Assembly (NCBI GenBank): GCA_947176755.1 | Contig: CAMWRW010000017.1 | Span: 1-34,480, forward strand | DNA length: 34,480 nt | Reading direction: 5' to 3' | DNA from: an uncultured Porphyromonadaceae bacterium | GTDB taxonomy: Bacteria; Bacteroidota; Bacteroidia; Bacteroidales; Muribaculaceae | In this document: piece by piece, positions 32,654 to 34,480 of the stretch | How the letters are laid out: each line of letters begins with the position of its first letter | Position numbering within the stretch: the first letter of the stretch is position 1 | Notes under the pieces: model-generated | Database searches by the model: none | What the model was told of the DNA's origin: nothing | Seen by the model: only the letters and a program-made list of their open reading frames with translations | Position numbers and translations under genes: made by a program

Positions 32654-33399
32654 TACATATTCATACCGCCGTCAACCTGGATCACCTGACCCGTGACGTA
32701 GCCGGCCATATCGGACGCGAGGAAGGTCGCAACGTTGGCGATATCCTCAACCTTACCTCCGCGACGCAGAGGAATCTTGGCGGTCCATTCCTTACGCACT
32801 TCTTCGGGGAGCGCTTCTGTCATTGCGGTCTCGATAAAACCCGGAGCGATTGCATTCGCACGGATTCCACGCGAGCCGACTTCCTGGGCGATACTCTTGG
32901 CCAGAGCGATCAAACCGGCTTTCGATGCCGCATAGTTAGCCTGACCGGCATTGCCGTGAACTCCCACAACAGAAGCCATGTTGATGATGGAGCCACTCTT
33001 CTGACGCATCATTATCGGAAGAACCGCGTGGATATAGTTGAAGGCTGATTTGAGGTTTACGGCAATAACGGCATCCCACTGTTGTTCGGTCATACGAAGC
33101 ATAAGACCATCTTTCGTGATTCCGGCGTTGTTAACGAGGATATCAATGCGTCCGAAGTCTTTCTTGATTTCTTCCACAACCTGTTCGGTGGCAGCAAAAT
33201 CAGCTGCATTGGAGGCATAGCCTTTGCATTTTACTCCGTAAGCTGCGATCTCTTCTTCTGTCTTTTTGCCGTTTTCATCAATTACGAGGTCGGTGAAGGC
33301 AATGTCGCAACCTTCGGATGCGAATTTCAAAGCAATCTCCTTACCTATACCGCGGGCCGCACCGGTGATGACGGCCACTTTTCCTTCTAACATTTTCAT
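32653..33399 (-). CDS. fabG: 3-oxoacyl-[acyl-carrier-protein] reductase
   Basis: A 248-residue SDR enzyme that reduces 3-oxoacyl-ACP with NADPH in fatty acid synthesis. The cofactor loop TGAARGIGKE is at 12-21, NNAGITKDGLM at about 89, the catalytic Ser in MASVVG, YAASKAG with the catalytic Tyr/Lys, and the FabG-typical C-terminus YVTGQVIQVDGGMNM. A second ATG lies two codons on (33393). It starts 44 bp after the tetR stop and overlaps ispD by one base. The full catalytic set and C-terminus favour FabG over a generic SDR. Confidence 0.95.
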   Translation of the reverse strand: MKMLEGKVAVITGAARGIGKEIALKFASEGCDIAFTDLVIDENGKKTEEEIAAYGVKCKGYASNAADFAATEQVVEEIKKDFGRIDILVNNAGITKDGLMLRMTEQQWDAVIAVNLKSAFNYIHAVLPIMMRQKSGSIINMASVVGVHGNAGQANYAASKAGLIALAKSIAQEVGSRGIRANAIAPGFIETAMTEALPEEVRKEWTAKIPLRRGGKVEDIANVATFLASDMAGYVTGQVIQVDGGMNM

Positions 33400-33443
33400 G
33401 ACTTATCTATATTTTAGGTTGTCTTATTATCCTCCTGGAGGGG

Positions 33444-34034
33444 CTATTCGTCGCGTGTGCGCAGGCCGTCGAGGAGCATCCTCGTGAGCATCTGATGGAT
33501 GTTCTCCTTCTTGATGCCATATTCCGTGAGGGAGTTTCTGATGTAGGGCACGTCAAGCCCCTGCAGAGCGTTGGTTATCATTATTGCCCATTCCTTGATG
33601 TTCGGGATGTCAAAGTCGCCCGATTCAACCCCCTCGGCAAGAATTCTCATCAACAAGGCAATCTCCTTTTTGGAAATCACCGAACGAGCGCGGTCGACCT
33701 TCCTGACGTCGCGGAAGAACCCTGCTCTTAAAGATCCGTTTCTTGACACTATCTCCGACATCTTTTCAAGCCTCGCACCAACATATTCATAAAGTTTTTG
33801 CTCGGGAGTGGTCGGGAGAGAAACGATGTGACGCAGTTTTGTTATCAAATCATCGGTTTCGTTTTCAATAACTGCATTGAAGATTTCCCTTTTAGACTTG
33901 AAATATGTGTAGATAGTGCGCCGGCCTTTGTCTGAAGCCGTGGCAATATCATTCATAGTAGTGTTTTCCACTCCTTTTCTTGCAAAAAGGGAGCGGGCAA
34001 CCTCAATGAATCTGTCGCGGGTCTTCTTTACCAT
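33444..34034 (-). CDS. TetR/AcrR family transcriptional regulator
   Basis: A 196-residue protein. The N-terminal DNA-binding domain is clear: RDRFIEVARSLFARKGVENTTMNDIATASDKGRRTIYTYFKSKREIF, from residue 6 on (given in parts of one helix-turn-helix). The helical C-terminal domain is the ligand/dimer part. It is the first gene of a minus-strand group with fabG, ispD, recG and a helicase. The position before fabG suggests it may sense acyl-CoA or acyl-ACP and control fatty acid or envelope synthesis, but that is inferred from context only. The promoter lies at 34074-34105, so the leader is about 33 bases. Confidence 0.9.
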   Translation of the reverse strand: MVKKTRDRFIEVARSLFARKGVENTTMNDIATASDKGRRTIYTYFKSKREIFNAVIENETDDLITKLRHIVSLPTTPEQKLYEYVGARLEKMSEIVSRNGSLRAGFFRDVRKVDRARSVISKKEIALLMRILAEGVESGDFDIPNIKEWAIMITNALQGLDVPYIRNSLTEYGIKKENIHQMLTRMLLDGLRTRDE

Positions 34035-34073
34035 TTAAAAGATACAGGGATTAAAGCCAAACAAAATCACTGA

Positions 34074-34105
34074 CAAAATTATAAAAAAAATCCGTGATAG
34101 CGAAA
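34074..34105 (-). promoter_or_regulatory. Promoter of the tetR-fabG-ispD-recG group
   Basis: On the minus strand TAATTTTG (34074-34081), preceded at about 20 bp by TTTC (34102-34105). An ATCAC/GTGAT dyad with long spacing flanks it. The 34106-34280 stretch is AT-rich with no supportable gene. Confidence 0.6.
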
Positions 34106-34280
34106 TAGGGGATGAAAAAGGTCGGATAAACCCAATAGAAACGGTACACCTCCTGTAAGCTCTCGTAAAAATATGGGAAAGCCCAATAAATTTTTCTTAG
34201 AAAATCCAATTTTTACCAATCAGAGTCACAATGGAATAGCTATAAATAAACATAATTTAACAAAATTATCTCATAAAAAA

Positions 34281-34312
34281 TTTGGAGAATTAGCTCCAAA
34301 GCACTAATTTTG
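34281..34312 (+). promoter_or_regulatory. Promoter of the initiator tRNA with internal dyad
   Basis: TTTG (34281-34284), 20 bp, TAATTTTG (34305-34312): a full consensus match. The -33 TTTG is the start of a perfect inverted repeat, TTTGGAG (34281-34287) with CTCCAAA (34294-34300), inside the spacer. Confidence 0.8.
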
Positions 34313-34328
34313 CACTCGAAAATAACAC

Positions 34329-34400
<72 letters not shown>

Positions 34401-34405
34401 CTATT

Positions 34406-34441
34406 AAAGGCTGAACCGGACAACCGTTTCAGCCTTTTGTT
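34406..34441 (+). terminator. Terminator of the initiator tRNA gene
   Basis: AAAGGCTGAA (34406-34415) pairs with TTCAGCCTTT (34428-34437), extended inside by CGG/CCG, and is followed by a T-rich run. No feature is seen from there to the window end. Confidence 0.9.
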
Positions 34442-34480
34442 TTTAACCAATTTCTGATGATTCTTATCCCCTCTTTATGG

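Noticed and set aside
33431-33436. AGGAGG (minus strand) as ribosome binding site of fabG
   Set aside because: It lies more than 30 bases before either possible fabG ATG, too far for a Shine-Dalgarno contact, and no other start codon follows it in a useful frame.
34173-34307. 44-codon plus-strand ORF before the initiator tRNA
   Set aside because: It is AT-rich, has no promoter, and runs through the initiator tRNA promoter; it has no recognisable similarity.

Overview
This window looks like chromosomal core DNA from a member of the Bacteroidales. The Bacteroidetes-type promoter (-33 TTTG, about 20 bp, -7 TAnnTTTG) recurs upstream of genes on both strands. There are few Shine-Dalgarno sites. 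The gene set also fits: a DUF4301 protein, a Bacteroidetes-type putative porin, SDR-type threonine dehydrogenase divergent from kbl, a NifJ-type pyruvate oxidoreductase, and lipoproteins with short signal peptides. The mid-range GC content and gut-anaerobe metabolism suggest a Muribaculaceae-like organism, but that family call is inference. I see no insertion sequence, prophage, CRISPR array or clear horizontally acquired island.

Layout, left to right. 1-6213 (+): the 3' part of a long RelA/SpoT (p)ppGpp enzyme, an unrecognised coiled-coil lipoprotein, a DUF4301 protein that resembles UDP-glucose pyrophosphorylases in several motifs, and, after a terminator fused to a promoter, a putative outer-membrane porin. 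6451-9586: a small DoxX-like membrane protein (-), then the divergent threonine-to-glycine pair kbl (-) and tdh (+) with back-to-back overlapping promoters. 9810-17325 (+): an apparently single transcription unit encoding a TetR regulator, TolC-like outer-membrane factor, membrane-fusion lipoprotein, RND transporter, a small PII-like protein and an S24/LexA-like regulator, ending in a strong terminator. 17396-17477 (-): tRNA-Leu(UAG).

17913-34034 is entirely on the minus strand. From high to low coordinate it reads: a TetR regulator, fabG, ispD, recG and a DbpA-like DEAD-box helicase, tightly packed and partly overlapping; nifJ with its own promoter; pheS, nth, tdk, a CyuA-type cysteine desulfidase and a TlpA-like thioredoxin lipoprotein as a probable second operon; and an acyl-CoA synthetase. 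The window ends with an initiator tRNA-Met (+) with a near-consensus promoter and its own terminator.

The most interesting items are: (i) the six-gene efflux unit carrying a PII-like protein and two dissimilar repressors; (ii) DUF4301 as a probable diverged nucleotidyltransferase; (iii) a repeated leader motif in both divergent threonine-catabolism transcripts; and (iv) several perfect dyads placed at promoters or leaders (tetR-tolC junction, initiator tRNA promoter, doxX leader). Nothing here is a clear novel defence or mobile system.
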